Shown here: in pieces, positions 34,178-43,697 of the stretch | How the letters are laid out: every line of letters begins with the position of its first letter | Position numbering within the stretch: position 1 is the first letter of the stretch | Origin: Streptomyces coffeae | GTDB lineage: Bacteria > Actinomycetota > Actinomycetes > Streptomycetales > Streptomycetaceae | Assembly (NCBI RefSeq): GCF_016741875.1 | Contig: NZ_JAERRF010000016.1 | Location: forward strand, 62,001 to 126,000 | DNA length: 64,000 nucleotides | Direction: 5' to 3' | Program-made: the position numbers and the translations under genes | Notes under the pieces: model-generated | What the model was told of the DNA's origin: nothing | Seen by the model: the letters and a program-made list of their open reading frames with translations, nothing else | The model's database searches: none

Positions 34178-34228
34178 CGTGCGCACGTTCTCCCCCAACC
34201 CCTCCCCAGTCGACATATCCCTCTGCAT

Positions 34229-34248
34229 AGCGGTAAATCGCGTATACG
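34229..34248 (-). promoter_or_regulatory. Shared operator-like motif
   Basis: AGCGGTAAATCGCGTATACG matches 18 of 20 positions with 5848-5867 upstream of the XRE regulator. Both lie just upstream of minus-strand genes in the same orientation. It may be a site for one regulator or a shared promoter type. Confidence 0.4.
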
Positions 34249-34421
34249 AAGGTCACCCGGTAGGACGAACCACCGTGGCCGTAGGTTGCCTGCCATTTCA
34301 GAAAGTTCCGCCGAAAGAGCCGTCGGACCCGGTCAGTTGGGAAAGGATTCCCCTCCGATCCGGTTCCGTCCGGTGCCACGGGTGCTCGCGGCCCCCGGAG
34401 GAGAAGTGGAAGAGTCGACAC

Positions 34422-36560
34422 ATGCAGGTCTGGCCGGGACAGGCTTACCCCCTGGGCGCCACGTACGACGGCGCCGGAACCAACTTCGCGGTGTACTCCG
34501 AGGCAGCGGTTCGGATCGAACTGTGCCTCCTGCACGACGACGGCTCGGAGACGGCGGTCGAACTGCGCGAGACCGACGCGTTTGTGCGCCATGCCTATCT
34601 GCCGGGGATCATGCCGGGGCAGCGCTACGGCTTCCGGGCCCACGGCCCGTACGAACCGGAGCTCGGCCACCGCTGCAATTCCGCCAAGCTGCTGCTGGAC
34701 CCCTACGCCAAGGCGATCAGCGGGCGGATCGACTGGGGCGAGGAGGTCTACGGCTACCACTTCTACCGGCCGGACAAGCGCAATGACCTCGACTCCGCCC
34801 CGCACACCATGGCCTCGGTGGTCGTCAACCCGTACTTCGACTGGGCCGACGACCGGCCGCCGCGCACCGACTACCACCGCACCGTCATCTACGAGGCCCA
34901 TGTCAAGGGGCTGACCATGCGCCATCCGCGGCTTCCGGACGAGTTGCGGGGCACCTACGCGGCGCTGGCCCATCCGGCGATCATCGAGCATCTCACGGAG
35001 CTGGGTGTCACCACGCTCGAACTGATGCCCGTGCACCAGTTCGTCAACGACCACCGGCTGGTCGACCAGGGGCTCGCCAACTACTGGGGCTACAACACCA
35101 TCGGCTTCTTCGCCCCGCACAACGCCTACGCCTCCTGGGGCGACCGCGGCCAGCAGGTCCTGGAGTTCAAGTCGGCGGTGCGGGCGCTGCACCAGGCGGG
35201 CATCGAGGTCATCCTCGACGTGGTCTACAACCACACGGCCGAGGGCAACCACCTGGGCCCGACGCTCTCCTTCCGGGGGCTGGACAACGCCTCGTACTAC
35301 CGGCTGACCGACGACCGGCGGTACTACATGGACACCACCGGCACCGGGAACTCCCTGCTGATGCGCAGTCCGCACGTCCTTCAGCTGATCATGGACTCAC
35401 TGCGCTACTGGGTGACCGAGATGCACGTCGACGGCTTCCGCTTCGATCTGGCGGCCACCCTGGCCCGTCAGTTCCACGAGGTGGACCGGCTGTCGTCGTT
35501 CTTCGACCTGGTGCAGCAGGACCCGGTGGTCAGCCAGGTGAAGCTGATCGCGGAGCCCTGGGACGTCGGTGAGGGCGGCTACCAGGTGGGCAACTTCCCG
35601 CCCCTGTGGACCGAATGGAACGGCAAGTTCCGGGACACCGTGCGCGATCTGTGGCGCGGAGAGCCGCGGACCCTGGCGGAGTTCGCCTCCCGGCTGACCG
35701 GCTCCTCCGACCTCTACCAGGGCGACGGCCGCCGCCCCCTGGCCTCGGTCAACTTCGTCACCTGCCACGACGGCTTCACCCTGCGCGACCTGGTGAGTTA
35801 CGACAAGAAACACAACGAGGCCAACGAGGAGTCCAACCAGGACGGCGAGAGCTACAACCGCTCCTGGAACTGCGGGGTCGAGGGCGAGACCGACGACCCG
35901 GAGGTACGGGAGCTGCGCGCGCGCCAGATGCGCAACTTCATCGCCACACTGATGCTCTCCCAGGGCGTGCCGATGCTCAGCCACGGCGATGAGTTCGCCC
36001 GCACCCAGGGCGGCAACAACAACGCGTACTGCCAGGACAACGAGGTGTCCTGGGTGACCTGGCCGAACCGCGGCAAGGACGGCGGCGAGGAGGACCGCCT
36101 GGCGCTGGAGCTGCTGCGCTTCACCCGGTCGCTGGTGTGGCTGCGCCGCGACCATCCGGTCTTCCGGCGCCGCCGCTTCTTCCACGGACGGCCGGTCGAG
36201 GGCACTCACGACGAGCTGTCGGACATCGCCTGGTTCACCCATGAGGGCGAGGAGATGCGGCAGCGGGACTGGCAGGCGGCCCACGCCAAGTCGCTGACGG
36301 TCTTCCTCAACGGGAACGCGATCTCCGAGCCGGGGGTGCGCGGTGAGCGCATCACCGACGACTCCTTCCTGCTGCTGTTCAACCCGCACCACGAGCCGTT
36401 GGAGTTCACGGTGCCGGTCGGCCACGGCAAGTCGTGGCAGGTCATCGTGGACACCGCCGAACCGGAGGGGGTCGAGCCGGGCAGTGGCGCGAAGGTGGCG
36501 GCGGGCGACCGGCTGACGCTGGTGGACCGCAGCCTGATGGTGCTCCAGCGCCCCGCGTAG
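34422..36560 (+). CDS. glgX: Glycogen debranching enzyme GlgX
   Basis: This GH13 isoamylase-type enzyme removes alpha-1,6 branches from glycogen or limit dextrin. CBM48-like N-terminus (YPLGATYDGAGTNFAVYSE), then catalytic residues in HVDGFRFDLAATL (nucleophile Asp), IAEPWDVGEGGYQVG (Glu) and TCHDGFTLRDL (Asp). The 712-aa length is typical. ATG 34422 places the CBM motif near the N-terminus. It lies 90 bp ahead of treY, so debranched maltodextrins would feed directly into trehalose formation. Confidence 0.95.
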   Translation: MQVWPGQAYPLGATYDGAGTNFAVYSEAAVRIELCLLHDDGSETAVELRETDAFVRHAYLPGIMPGQRYGFRAHGPYEPELGHRCNSAKLLLDPYAKAISGRIDWGEEVYGYHFYRPDKRNDLDSAPHTMASVVVNPYFDWADDRPPRTDYHRTVIYEAHVKGLTMRHPRLPDELRGTYAALAHPAIIEHLTELGVTTLELMPVHQFVNDHRLVDQGLANYWGYNTIGFFAPHNAYASWGDRGQQVLEFKSAVRALHQAGIEVILDVVYNHTAEGNHLGPTLSFRGLDNASYYRLTDDRRYYMDTTGTGNSLLMRSPHVLQLIMDSLRYWVTEMHVDGFRFDLAATLARQFHEVDRLSSFFDLVQQDPVVSQVKLIAEPWDVGEGGYQVGNFPPLWTEWNGKFRDTVRDLWRGEPRTLAEFASRLTGSSDLYQGDGRRPLASVNFVTCHDGFTLRDLVSYDKKHNEANEESNQDGESYNRSWNCGVEGETDDPEVRELRARQMRNFIATLMLSQGVPMLSHGDEFARTQGGNNNAYCQDNEVSWVTWPNRGKDGGEEDRLALELLRFTRSLVWLRRDHPVFRRRRFFHGRPVEGTHDELSDIAWFTHEGEEMRQRDWQAAHAKSLTVFLNGNAISEPGVRGERITDDSFLLLFNPHHEPLEFTVPVGHGKSWQVIVDTAEPEGVEPGSGAKVAAGDRLTLVDRSLMVLQRPA

Positions 36561-36650
36561 GCGCCCGGGGCTGGGCTGAGGAGCGGGCGGGGCACCCGTA
36601 TGGGTGCGCGGGCATCTCATGGAGCCCGCGAGGTGGGTACATACGTTCCT

Positions 36651-39191
36651 ATGACGGCTGACCCGAAGGCACCCACCAGCACCTACCGGTTACAGCTCCA
36701 GCCCGGTTTCCCCTTCGAGGCGGCGCGGCGAGCCGTACCGTATCTGGCCTCGCTCGGCCTCTCCCATCTGCATCTGTCCCCCGTACTGGAGGCCCAGCCG
36801 GGCTCCACCCACGGCTATGACGTGGTGGACCACTCGGCGGTCCGGGCCGAGCTGGGCGGTGAGCGGGGCCTGCGGTCGCTCGCCGGTACGGCGCGGGCCC
36901 ACGGCCTCGGGCTGATCGTCGACATCGTGCCGAACCATATGGCCGCGCCCGTGCCCGAGCGGCTCAACCGGCCGCTGTGGGAGGTGCTGCGGGAGGGGCC
37001 CGCCTCGCCGTACGCGCGCTGGTTCGACATCGACTGGGCGGAGCACGGCGGGAAGCTGCTGCTGCCGGTGCTCGGCGGCCCGCTCGGCGAGGAGCTCAAG
37101 AGGCTGGCGGTGGAGGGCGAGGGGGACCACGCCGTGCTGCGCTACCACGACCACACCGTCCCGCTGCGGCCCGGCACCGCGGGACTGCCGCTGCCCGAGC
37201 TGCTGGACGCCCAGTGGTACCGGCTGGGCTGGTGGCGGCTGGCCCGGACCGAGCTGAACTACCGGCGCTTCTTCACCATCTCGGATCTGATCGCGGTGCG
37301 GGCGGAGGACCCGGAGGTGTTCGCGGCGACCCACGCCACGCTGCTGGGGCTGGTGCGCGACGGGGTGATCGAAGGGCTCCGGGTGGACCACCCGGACGGG
37401 CTCGCCGACCCGGGTGGCTATCTGCGGCGGCTGGACCGGGAGGTGCGGGCCGCGGCGGGCGGTGACGGGGCGGGCGGTGGCCGCTGGATCGTCGTCGAGA
37501 AGATCCTCGCCCGGGACGAACGGCTGCCCATGGACTGGCCGGTGGCCGGGACCACCGGCTACGACGCGCTGCACCACATCGACGGGCTCTTCCTCGACCC
37601 GGACGGGGCGGCCGCGCTGGCCATGATCTACCAGGACCTCACGGCGGCCGGGGCGGACGAGGGCGGCGACTGGGCCGCCACCGTGCGCCGCGCCGCCCAC
37701 GAGGTGGTGCGGCACGAGCTGGCGGCCGAGGTGGCGCGGCTGGTGCGGACCGCCTCCCGGATCTGTGACGCCTCGCCCCGGCTCCGCGACCACGCGCCCT
37801 GGGCGCTGCGCACGGCCGTCCGCGAGCTGCTGGTGCGGCTGCCCGTCTACCGCCCGTACGTGACCGTCGGGGCGCCCGCGCCGGACAGGGACGCCGCGCT
37901 GCTGGAGGAGGCGGCGCGGGGCGCCAGGACGGCCTTCGCGGTGGCGGAGGAGGCGCGGGCCGTGGACACCGTGCGGGACGCGGCGCTCGGCAGGCTCGGC
38001 GACGGACCGCACCACCGGGACTTCTCTGTGCGTTTCGCGCAGACCGCGGCGGCGCTGCGCGCCAAGTCGGTCGAGGACACCGCCTTCTACCGCTACACCC
38101 CACTGCTCTCGGCGACGGAGGTGGGCGGCGATCCCGGGCGCCCGGCCGTCCCGGCCGAGGAGTTCCATGCCTTCGCCGCACGGCGCTTGCGCGACTGGCC
38201 CGCGACGGGGACGGTGCTGTCCACGCACGACACCAAGCGCAGTGCCGATGTCCGGGCGCGGATCGCGGCGCTGACCGAGGCTCCGGAGTGGTGGGGCGGG
38301 CTGATGGCGGGCCGGCTGACGGAGGCACGGGCGGAGGCGGGCGAGCGGGACGGGGCGGATGTCCCCGACGCCCATGCGGTGTGGACGGTGTGGCAGACCG
38401 CGCTCGGTCTGGGCCACGCGGACGCCGCGCGACTGGTCCCGGCGGTGCTCAAGGGCGTCCGGGAAGCGGGAGTGCGCACCACGTGGACGGAGCGGGACAC
38501 GGCATACGAGGAGGCGGTGGCCGGCTACGTGGAGTCGGCAGGGGGGCCGGGCGACCCCGGCGCACCGGTGTGGGCGGAGATCGCCGCCGAACTCGACGCC
38601 CCGGCCCGGGTCATCGCGCTCGGCGCCGCGCTGGTGCAGCTGACCATGCCGGGTGTCCCCGATCTCTACATGGGCACCGAGCACCTCTACCGCGCCCTGG
38701 TCGACCCGGACAACCGCCGCCCGCCCGAGCTGCGCCCCGAGGCGCTGGTCGCCCTGGACGCGGGACGGGAGGCGGACGGGGTGTCCGCCGAGAAGCTGCT
38801 GCTGACCGCGGCGGCGCTACGGCTACGGCGTGAACACCCGGAGTGGTTCGGCGCGGGAAGCGGCTATCTGCCGCTGCGGGCCGAAGGCCCGGCCGCCGCC
38901 CACTGCGTCGCCTTCGCCCGGACACCCGGCGGGACCACGGGTGACGGGGCCTGGACCGCTGGGGACGGGACCGGTGGGGCCTGGACTGGTGGGGCCGAGG
39001 CCGGGGGGGCGGTCACGGTGGTCACCCGGCTGTCCCGGCGCCTGTCGGCGGCGGGCGGCTGGGGCACCACCCGGCTGCCGCTGCCGCCCGGCCACTGGCG
39101 GGACCTGCTGACCGGCCGCACGGCCGAGGGGCCCTGTCCACTGGGCGAACTCCTGACCCGTCTCCCGGTGGCCCTCCTGGTGCGCGCGTGA
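36651..39191 (+). CDS. treY: Malto-oligosyltrehalose synthase TreY
   Basis: It converts the reducing end of maltodextrin into an alpha,alpha-1,1-linked maltooligosyl trehalose. GH13 motifs: STYRLQLQPGFPFEAA (TreY N-terminal signature), GLRVDHPDGLADP (nucleophile Asp), VEKILARDERLP (acid Glu) and LSTHDTKRSADVRARI (Asp). The 846-aa length is normal. Near the C-terminus a short Gly/Thr-rich repeat (GDGAWTAGDGTGGAWTGG) is inserted before the last beta domain. It pairs functionally with TreZ at 45681, which is unusually not adjacent. Confidence 0.95.
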   Translation: MTADPKAPTSTYRLQLQPGFPFEAARRAVPYLASLGLSHLHLSPVLEAQPGSTHGYDVVDHSAVRAELGGERGLRSLAGTARAHGLGLIVDIVPNHMAAPVPERLNRPLWEVLREGPASPYARWFDIDWAEHGGKLLLPVLGGPLGEELKRLAVEGEGDHAVLRYHDHTVPLRPGTAGLPLPELLDAQWYRLGWWRLARTELNYRRFFTISDLIAVRAEDPEVFAATHATLLGLVRDGVIEGLRVDHPDGLADPGGYLRRLDREVRAAAGGDGAGGGRWIVVEKILARDERLPMDWPVAGTTGYDALHHIDGLFLDPDGAAALAMIYQDLTAAGADEGGDWAATVRRAAHEVVRHELAAEVARLVRTASRICDASPRLRDHAPWALRTAVRELLVRLPVYRPYVTVGAPAPDRDAALLEEAARGARTAFAVAEEARAVDTVRDAALGRLGDGPHHRDFSVRFAQTAAALRAKSVEDTAFYRYTPLLSATEVGGDPGRPAVPAEEFHAFAARRLRDWPATGTVLSTHDTKRSADVRARIAALTEAPEWWGGLMAGRLTEARAEAGERDGADVPDAHAVWTVWQTALGLGHADAARLVPAVLKGVREAGVRTTWTERDTAYEEAVAGYVESAGGPGDPGAPVWAEIAAELDAPARVIALGAALVQLTMPGVPDLYMGTEHLYRALVDPDNRRPPELRPEALVALDAGREADGVSAEKLLLTAAALRLRREHPEWFGAGSGYLPLRAEGPAAAHCVAFARTPGGTTGDGAWTAGDGTGGAWTGGAEAGGAVTVVTRLSRRLSAAGGWGTTRLPLPPGHWRDLLTGRTAEGPCPLGELLTRLPVALLVRA

Positions 39192-39407
39192 CACAGCCAC
39201 AGCCGGGAGCAAGGCCGGGGCGCGGTGCGGCGCGCGGCGGCCATCGGGCCGCGTTCCGGCCACCGCCGCAGACACAGCAGGCCCGGCCGGTGGCGCCGGT
39301 CCCCCTGCCTGGCGACCAGCCGCCCGATGCCCGACCGTGCCGACCGTGCCGACCACCGACCAAGGCCAACCGGTCGGACATCCAACAGCGGTCGCGGACG
39401 GGCTGTC

Positions 39408-40325
39408 TCACGCCACGGTGTCCCGGCCTTGCTCCTGGGCGGCCGCCACGCGGCCCAGATGTGCCGTGCGGCCGAGGACATCGACAAAGGCGGCGGACGC
39501 GCCCGTCAGGGACACCCGTGAGAACGCGGCCAGTTCGCGGTGCCAGGGCGGATCGAGGGGCACCACCGCGCAGCCGTGCCCGGCGGCGACATGCGCGGGG
39601 GTGATGACGATGCCCGCACCGGTGGACGCCATCCGCACGGCCGTGGAGGAGTGCTCGGTGTGCACCCCGTCGCGCGGGACGAACCCCGCCCGCTCACAGG
39701 CCAGATCCAGAAAGCGGCGCCCCTCGACCACCGGCTCCAGCGCACAGCGCACCCAGTCGCGGTCCGCCAGCTCCGCCAGCCGTATGGACTCCCGCCGGGC
39801 CAGCGGGTCTCCGTCGGGGACAACCACAACGATCTCCTCCCGGCCCAGGGGGACCACGGGGCCCGGCCACTGCTTCGGGCGGTGGCCGATGGCCAGGTCG
39901 GCCACCCCGCGCTCCATCCGCTCACACAGCTCATCACCGGTCGCGTACTCGCGCACCACCAGCCGCACACCCGGGTGTTCACGCCGCCAGTGGGCGAACA
40001 CCTCGGGCAGGACGCCGACCGCCAGGGCGTGCAGGGTGGCGATGTGCAGTTCGCCACCCTCGGTCCCGGCGGCGGCCTGTGCCGCGCGCCGCGCCTGCCG
40101 GGCACTGCGCACCGCCCGTTCGGCGTGCGGCAGATAGGCACGCCCCATGGCCGTCAGCCGCACCCCGCGCGAGAGCCGCTCGAGCAGCGGTCCACCGACC
40201 TCCGCCTCCAGAGCCTTGACCTGGTGCGACAGCGTCGGCTGGCTGACCCCCAGCAGTTCGGCGGCGGCGGTGAAGGAGTCCTCCTCGACCACCGTGACCA
40301 GATATTCCATCTGCCGCAGACTCAT
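39408..40325 (-). CDS. LysR-family transcriptional regulator
   Basis: This 305-aa regulator has an N-terminal winged HTH (RQMEYLVTVVEEDSFTAAAE, VSQPTLSHQVKALEAEVG) and a periplasmic-binding-like effector domain (HIATLHALAVGVLPEVFAHW). It diverges from the dihydrolipoamide-dehydrogenase-like gene; a CATA-AAAGC-TATG palindrome at 40376-40388 in the 103-bp gap is a likely binding site. The effector is unknown. The other end is 217 bp from treY, a region where I see no gene. Confidence 0.9.
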   Translation of the reverse strand: MSLRQMEYLVTVVEEDSFTAAAELLGVSQPTLSHQVKALEAEVGGPLLERLSRGVRLTAMGRAYLPHAERAVRSARQARRAAQAAAGTEGGELHIATLHALAVGVLPEVFAHWRREHPGVRLVVREYATGDELCERMERGVADLAIGHRPKQWPGPVVPLGREEIVVVVPDGDPLARRESIRLAELADRDWVRCALEPVVEGRRFLDLACERAGFVPRDGVHTEHSSTAVRMASTGAGIVITPAHVAAGHGCAVVPLDPPWHRELAAFSRVSLTGASAAFVDVLGRTAHLGRVAAAQEQGRDTVA

Positions 40326-40375
40326 CCGCTCCCCCTGTGCCGCGCAGATCCGCCATGCAGAGAATCCATCGGAAT

Positions 40376-40388
40376 CATAAAAGCTATG
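40376..40388. promoter_or_regulatory. LysR-type palindrome
   Basis: CATA-5 nt-TATG lies between the divergent LysR and lpd genes, 41 bp before the lpd start, in one of the few AT-rich spots of this region. Confidence 0.45.
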
Positions 40389-40428
40389 CCTTGGACTCAT
40401 ACCGCGCCCCGGGCGGAGGGTTACGTCC

Positions 40429-41958
40429 ATGGATGAAACCGACGTCATCGTCATCGGGGGCGGCACCGGCGGCTACAGCACCGCACTGCGCGCCGCCGCC
40501 CTGGGCCTGGAAGTGGTACTCGCCGAACGCGATCTGATCGGCGGCACCTGTCTGCACCGCGGCTGCATCCCCAGCAAGGCCATGCTGCACGCCGCCGAAC
40601 TGGTCGACGGCATCGCGGAGGCCCGGGAGCGCTGGGGCGTCAAGGCGTCCCTGGACGCGGTGGACTGGTCCGCCCTGACCGCGACCCGCGATGACATCGT
40701 GACCCGCAACCACCGTGGAGTGGAGGGAACTCTCGCCCACGCGGGTGTCCGGGTGGTGCGCGGCTCCGCCGCCCTGACCGGCCCGCGCACGGTCCGCGTC
40801 ACCCCGGTGACCGCCACCGGGCCGGACGGAACTCCCGGCACCGGGGACGGGCAGGGGGTGAGCGAGTGGACCGCACGCCGCGGCATCGTGGTGGCCACCG
40901 GCTCCCGGCCCCGCACCCTCCCGGGTCCGGCACCGGACGGCCGACGGGTCGTCACCAGCGATGACGCCCTCTTCGCCCCCGGTCTCCCCGCCTCCGTGCT
41001 GGTGCTGGGCGGAGGCGCCATCGGGGTCGAATACGCCTCCCTGCACCGCTCCATGGGGGCGCAGGTCACCCTGGTCGAGGCGGCGGACCGGCTGCTGCCG
41101 CTGGAGGACGCCGATGTCAGCCGCCATCTGACCCGCGGGCTGAAGCGGCGCGGTATCGAGGTGCTGACGGGGGCCCGGCTGGAGGAGGCCGAGCCGTACG
41201 ACGACGGGGTGCGCGCCACCGTCCGCACGGCCCGTGGCGAGGTACGGACCCTGGAGGTCGAACGGCTGCTGGTGGCCGTCGGCCGTGCCCCGGTCACCGA
41301 CGGACTGGAACTGGCCGCCGCCGGACTCGCCACCGACGAGCGCGGTTTCCTCGCCCCTGCCGACTGGTCGCGGCTGGAGACCGCGGTGCCGGGCATCCAT
41401 GTCGTGGGCGATCTACTTCCTCCCCCTTCCCTCGGACTGGCGCATGCCTCCTTCGCGGAGGGGCTGGTGGTGGCCGAGACCCTGGCGGGCGGCACACCCC
41501 GCCCCGTGGACTACGACGCCGTGCCCCGTGTGACCTACTCCAGCCCGCAGACCGCCTCCGTCGGCCTCTCGGAGGCGGCGGCCCGGGCTCGGGCGGGCGA
41601 CGACGCGGTGGTGGTCAACACCATGCCGCTGACCGCCATCGCCAAGGGCATGGTGCACGGGCAGGGAGGCATCGTGAAGGTCGTCGCCGAGCGGGCGGCA
41701 GGATCCGGATCGGCGGTCTCAGCGGGATCGGCACCGGTACAGGCATCGGAGCCGGCATCCGCGCCGGCCGGACGCATTCTCGGCGTTCATCTCGTGGGCC
41801 CGCATGTCTCGGAGATGATCGCGGAGAGCCAGCTCATCGTGGGCTGGGACGCCGAACCCGCCGATGTCGCCCAGCACATCCACCCGCACCCCACCCTCTC
41901 CGAGGCGGTCGGCGAGACCTACCTCACTCTGGCCGGGCGCGGTCTCCATCAGCACTGA
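40429..41958 (+). CDS. lpdA: Dihydrolipoyl dehydrogenase-like flavoprotein
   Basis: This is a class I pyridine-nucleotide disulfide oxidoreductase, probably reoxidising dihydrolipoyl groups of a 2-oxoacid dehydrogenase. FAD-binding VIVIGGGTGGYSTALRAA, redox-active disulfide Cys41/Cys46 in GGTCLHRGCIPSK, NAD-binding VLVLGGGAIGVEYAS, and C-terminal active-site HIHPHPTLSEAVGE are all present. An Ala/Gly/Ser-rich insert of about 25 residues (AAGSGSAVSAGSAPVQAS) interrupts the dimerisation domain. Length is 509 aa. A mercuric or soluble transhydrogenase-like role is less likely because the His-Glu pair is kept. Confidence 0.9.
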   Translation: MDETDVIVIGGGTGGYSTALRAAALGLEVVLAERDLIGGTCLHRGCIPSKAMLHAAELVDGIAEARERWGVKASLDAVDWSALTATRDDIVTRNHRGVEGTLAHAGVRVVRGSAALTGPRTVRVTPVTATGPDGTPGTGDGQGVSEWTARRGIVVATGSRPRTLPGPAPDGRRVVTSDDALFAPGLPASVLVLGGGAIGVEYASLHRSMGAQVTLVEAADRLLPLEDADVSRHLTRGLKRRGIEVLTGARLEEAEPYDDGVRATVRTARGEVRTLEVERLLVAVGRAPVTDGLELAAAGLATDERGFLAPADWSRLETAVPGIHVVGDLLPPPSLGLAHASFAEGLVVAETLAGGTPRPVDYDAVPRVTYSSPQTASVGLSEAAARARAGDDAVVVNTMPLTAIAKGMVHGQGGIVKVVAERAAGSGSAVSAGSAPVQASEPASAPAGRILGVHLVGPHVSEMIAESQLIVGWDAEPADVAQHIHPHPTLSEAVGETYLTLAGRGLHQH

Positions 41959-42208
41959 CCGATGCGCCGGTCTCCGCCGCCGCGGTTATCTTCGGGCCCT
42001 GGGGACGCCCGGCCATCCCCTCGGCAATCATGACCAGGACCACGCCGAGCACCAGGATCACCGCGCTCGCGATCCACTCATGACCGTCGACGAAGGGCAG
42101 ATGACCCAGCAAGCCCCAGAACCGGAACCAGCCCACCAGCTCATGCACCAGCCCGGCGAGGCCCCAGAACACGAGGATCGACCCCGCCCCCTCCAGTACC
42201 TTCTTCAT
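41924..42208 (-). CDS. Small membrane protein
   Basis: This 94-aa protein has two hydrophobic helices (ILVFWGLAGLVHELVGWFRF; WIASAVILVLGVVLVMIAEG) and a hydrophilic C-tail. It overlaps the 3' end of lpdA by 35 bp on the opposite strand. Family not recognised; the length and TM pattern suggest a conserved Streptomyces membrane protein. Confidence 0.7.
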   Translation of the reverse strand: MKKVLEGAGSILVFWGLAGLVHELVGWFRFWGLLGHLPFVDGHEWIASAVILVLGVVLVMIAEGMAGRPQGPKITAAAETGASVSADGDRARPE

Positions 42209-42319
42209 GCTTCGAGGCTAGGCACCGGGTGCGGGGCGGCGGATCGGCCGAAGGTATCGCGCCGCCCGACTTTGGTCGCTTCCCTTGCCGGGAGCGACGA
42301 CCCCGCCCCCGCCCGTCGT

Positions 42320-42325
42320 TACATT
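42320..42325 (+). promoter_or_regulatory. Leaderless -10 box for the sensor kinase
   Basis: TACATT ends 7 nt before the ATG at 42333 and no ribosome-binding site is present, consistent with a transcript that starts at the initiation codon. Confidence 0.55.
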
Positions 42326-42332
42326 CGTCCGC

Positions 42333-43697
42333 ATGGGCAGCTCATCGACCACGCGTCCACCGCGCCGCACCGTACGCGACTGGTTCGTCGACCCCAGCAT
42401 CATCACGCTGGCGGCCTTCTTCTCGCTCTTCGCCTCCGCATCGGTGGCCGAGGATCCGTCGATGTCGGACAACGTGCTGTTCGCCGATGTGATGGCCGGG
42501 GCGCTGGCCTGCCTCGCGCTCTGGCAGCGGCGCCGGTGGCCGGTCGGGCTCGCGCTGACCCTGCTGGCCGTCGGCGCCGTCTCGTTCTACGTATCGGGGC
42601 CGCTGCTGGTGGCGCTGTTCACCGTCGCCGTCCACCGACCCCTGCGCACCGTCGCGCTGGTCGGAGTGGCGGCCGTGGCGCAGCTGCTGATCACCCCCGC
42701 CCTGCGCCCCGACCCGGACCTGGCATACCTCGAGTCGGTGCTGCTGGGCGCGGTGCTGATCGGCGGGGTCATCGGCTGGGGCATGTTCGTGCGCTCACGC
42801 CGCCAGTTGCTCGAATCGCTGCGCGAGCGCGCGCTGCGCGCGGAGTCCGAGGCGGCGCTGCGCGCCGAGCGGATCCAGCGGCTCACCCGTGAGCGGATCG
42901 CCCGGGAGATGCACGATGTGCTCGCGCACCGGCTCTCCCTGCTGAGCGTGCACGCGGGCGCGCTGGAGTACCGATCGGACGCCTCCCCCGATGAAGTCGC
43001 CCGCGCCGCGGGGGTGATCCGCAGCAGTGCCCACCAGGCGCTCCAGGATCTGCGCGAGGTGATCGGGGTGTTGCGATCCCCGGACAGCGATCCCGCGGAT
43101 CCGGCTCCCCCCGACCGGCCACAGCCCGCCCTCACTGATCTGCCGCGGCTGGTCGAGGAGTCTCGGCAGGCCGGGATGCGGGTCATCCTGCGGGACGGGA
43201 TCGGCGGCACCGCGGCGGCGGAGGCGGTGCCGGGCGCCACCGGCCGCACGGCGTACCGGATCGTCCAGGAGGGGCTGACCAACGCCCGTAAGCACGCCCC
43301 GTACGCCGAGGTGACGGTGGTGACGGCCGGGAGCAGGGGCGAAGGGCTGACCGTGGAAATCCGCAATTCGCTCCACCGCACCGTCCCCCAACAGGTCCAG
43401 CGATCACGTGCGGTGCGTGAGCCCGTGCCCGCCGGGGAGCAGCCCGTGCCCGCCGGGGAGCAGCCCGTGCTCGCCGGGGAGCGGGGATCCGACGCCCCGA
43501 CGGCCATCCCGTCTCCCGTGGCCACCCCCGCCGCCGACGCTTCCGGCTCCGTCTCCGCGCTCCCGGCGATCCCCGGCGCGGGCCAGGGCCTCATCGGGCT
43601 CGCCGAGCGCGCGGAGCTGACCGGTGGGCGGCTGGAGAGCGGCCCGTCGGACAGCGGCGACTTCCGGCTCTACGCATGGCTACCGTGGCCCGCATGA
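42333..43697 (+). CDS. Sensor histidine kinase, NarL/DesK type
   Basis: This 454-aa membrane kinase has about four to five N-terminal TM helices, a HisKA_3 dimerisation domain with phospho-accepting His in REMHDVLAHRLSLLSVHAG, and an HATPase with TAYRIVQEGLTNARKHAP (N box). The G-box region is interrupted by about 65 residues rich in Pro/Ala that include three 7-residue repeats (PVPAGEQ) encoded by 21-bp repeats at 43420-43482. GQGLIGLAERAELTGGRL closes the ATPase. Coupled to the response regulator by ATGA. Confidence 0.92.
   Translation: MGSSSTTRPPRRTVRDWFVDPSIITLAAFFSLFASASVAEDPSMSDNVLFADVMAGALACLALWQRRRWPVGLALTLLAVGAVSFYVSGPLLVALFTVAVHRPLRTVALVGVAAVAQLLITPALRPDPDLAYLESVLLGAVLIGGVIGWGMFVRSRRQLLESLRERALRAESEAALRAERIQRLTRERIAREMHDVLAHRLSLLSVHAGALEYRSDASPDEVARAAGVIRSSAHQALQDLREVIGVLRSPDSDPADPAPPDRPQPALTDLPRLVEESRQAGMRVILRDGIGGTAAAEAVPGATGRTAYRIVQEGLTNARKHAPYAEVTVVTAGSRGEGLTVEIRNSLHRTVPQQVQRSRAVREPVPAGEQPVPAGEQPVLAGERGSDAPTAIPSPVATPAADASGSVSALPAIPGAGQGLIGLAERAELTGGRLESGPSDSGDFRLYAWLPWPA
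43420..43482 (+). repeat. Three 21-bp in-frame tandem repeats within the kinase gene
   Basis: Unit AGCCCGTGCCCGCCGGGGAG(C) occurs three times; the third differs by one base. It encodes PVPAGEQ-type repeats in the insert of the HATPase domain. Confidence 0.85.
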
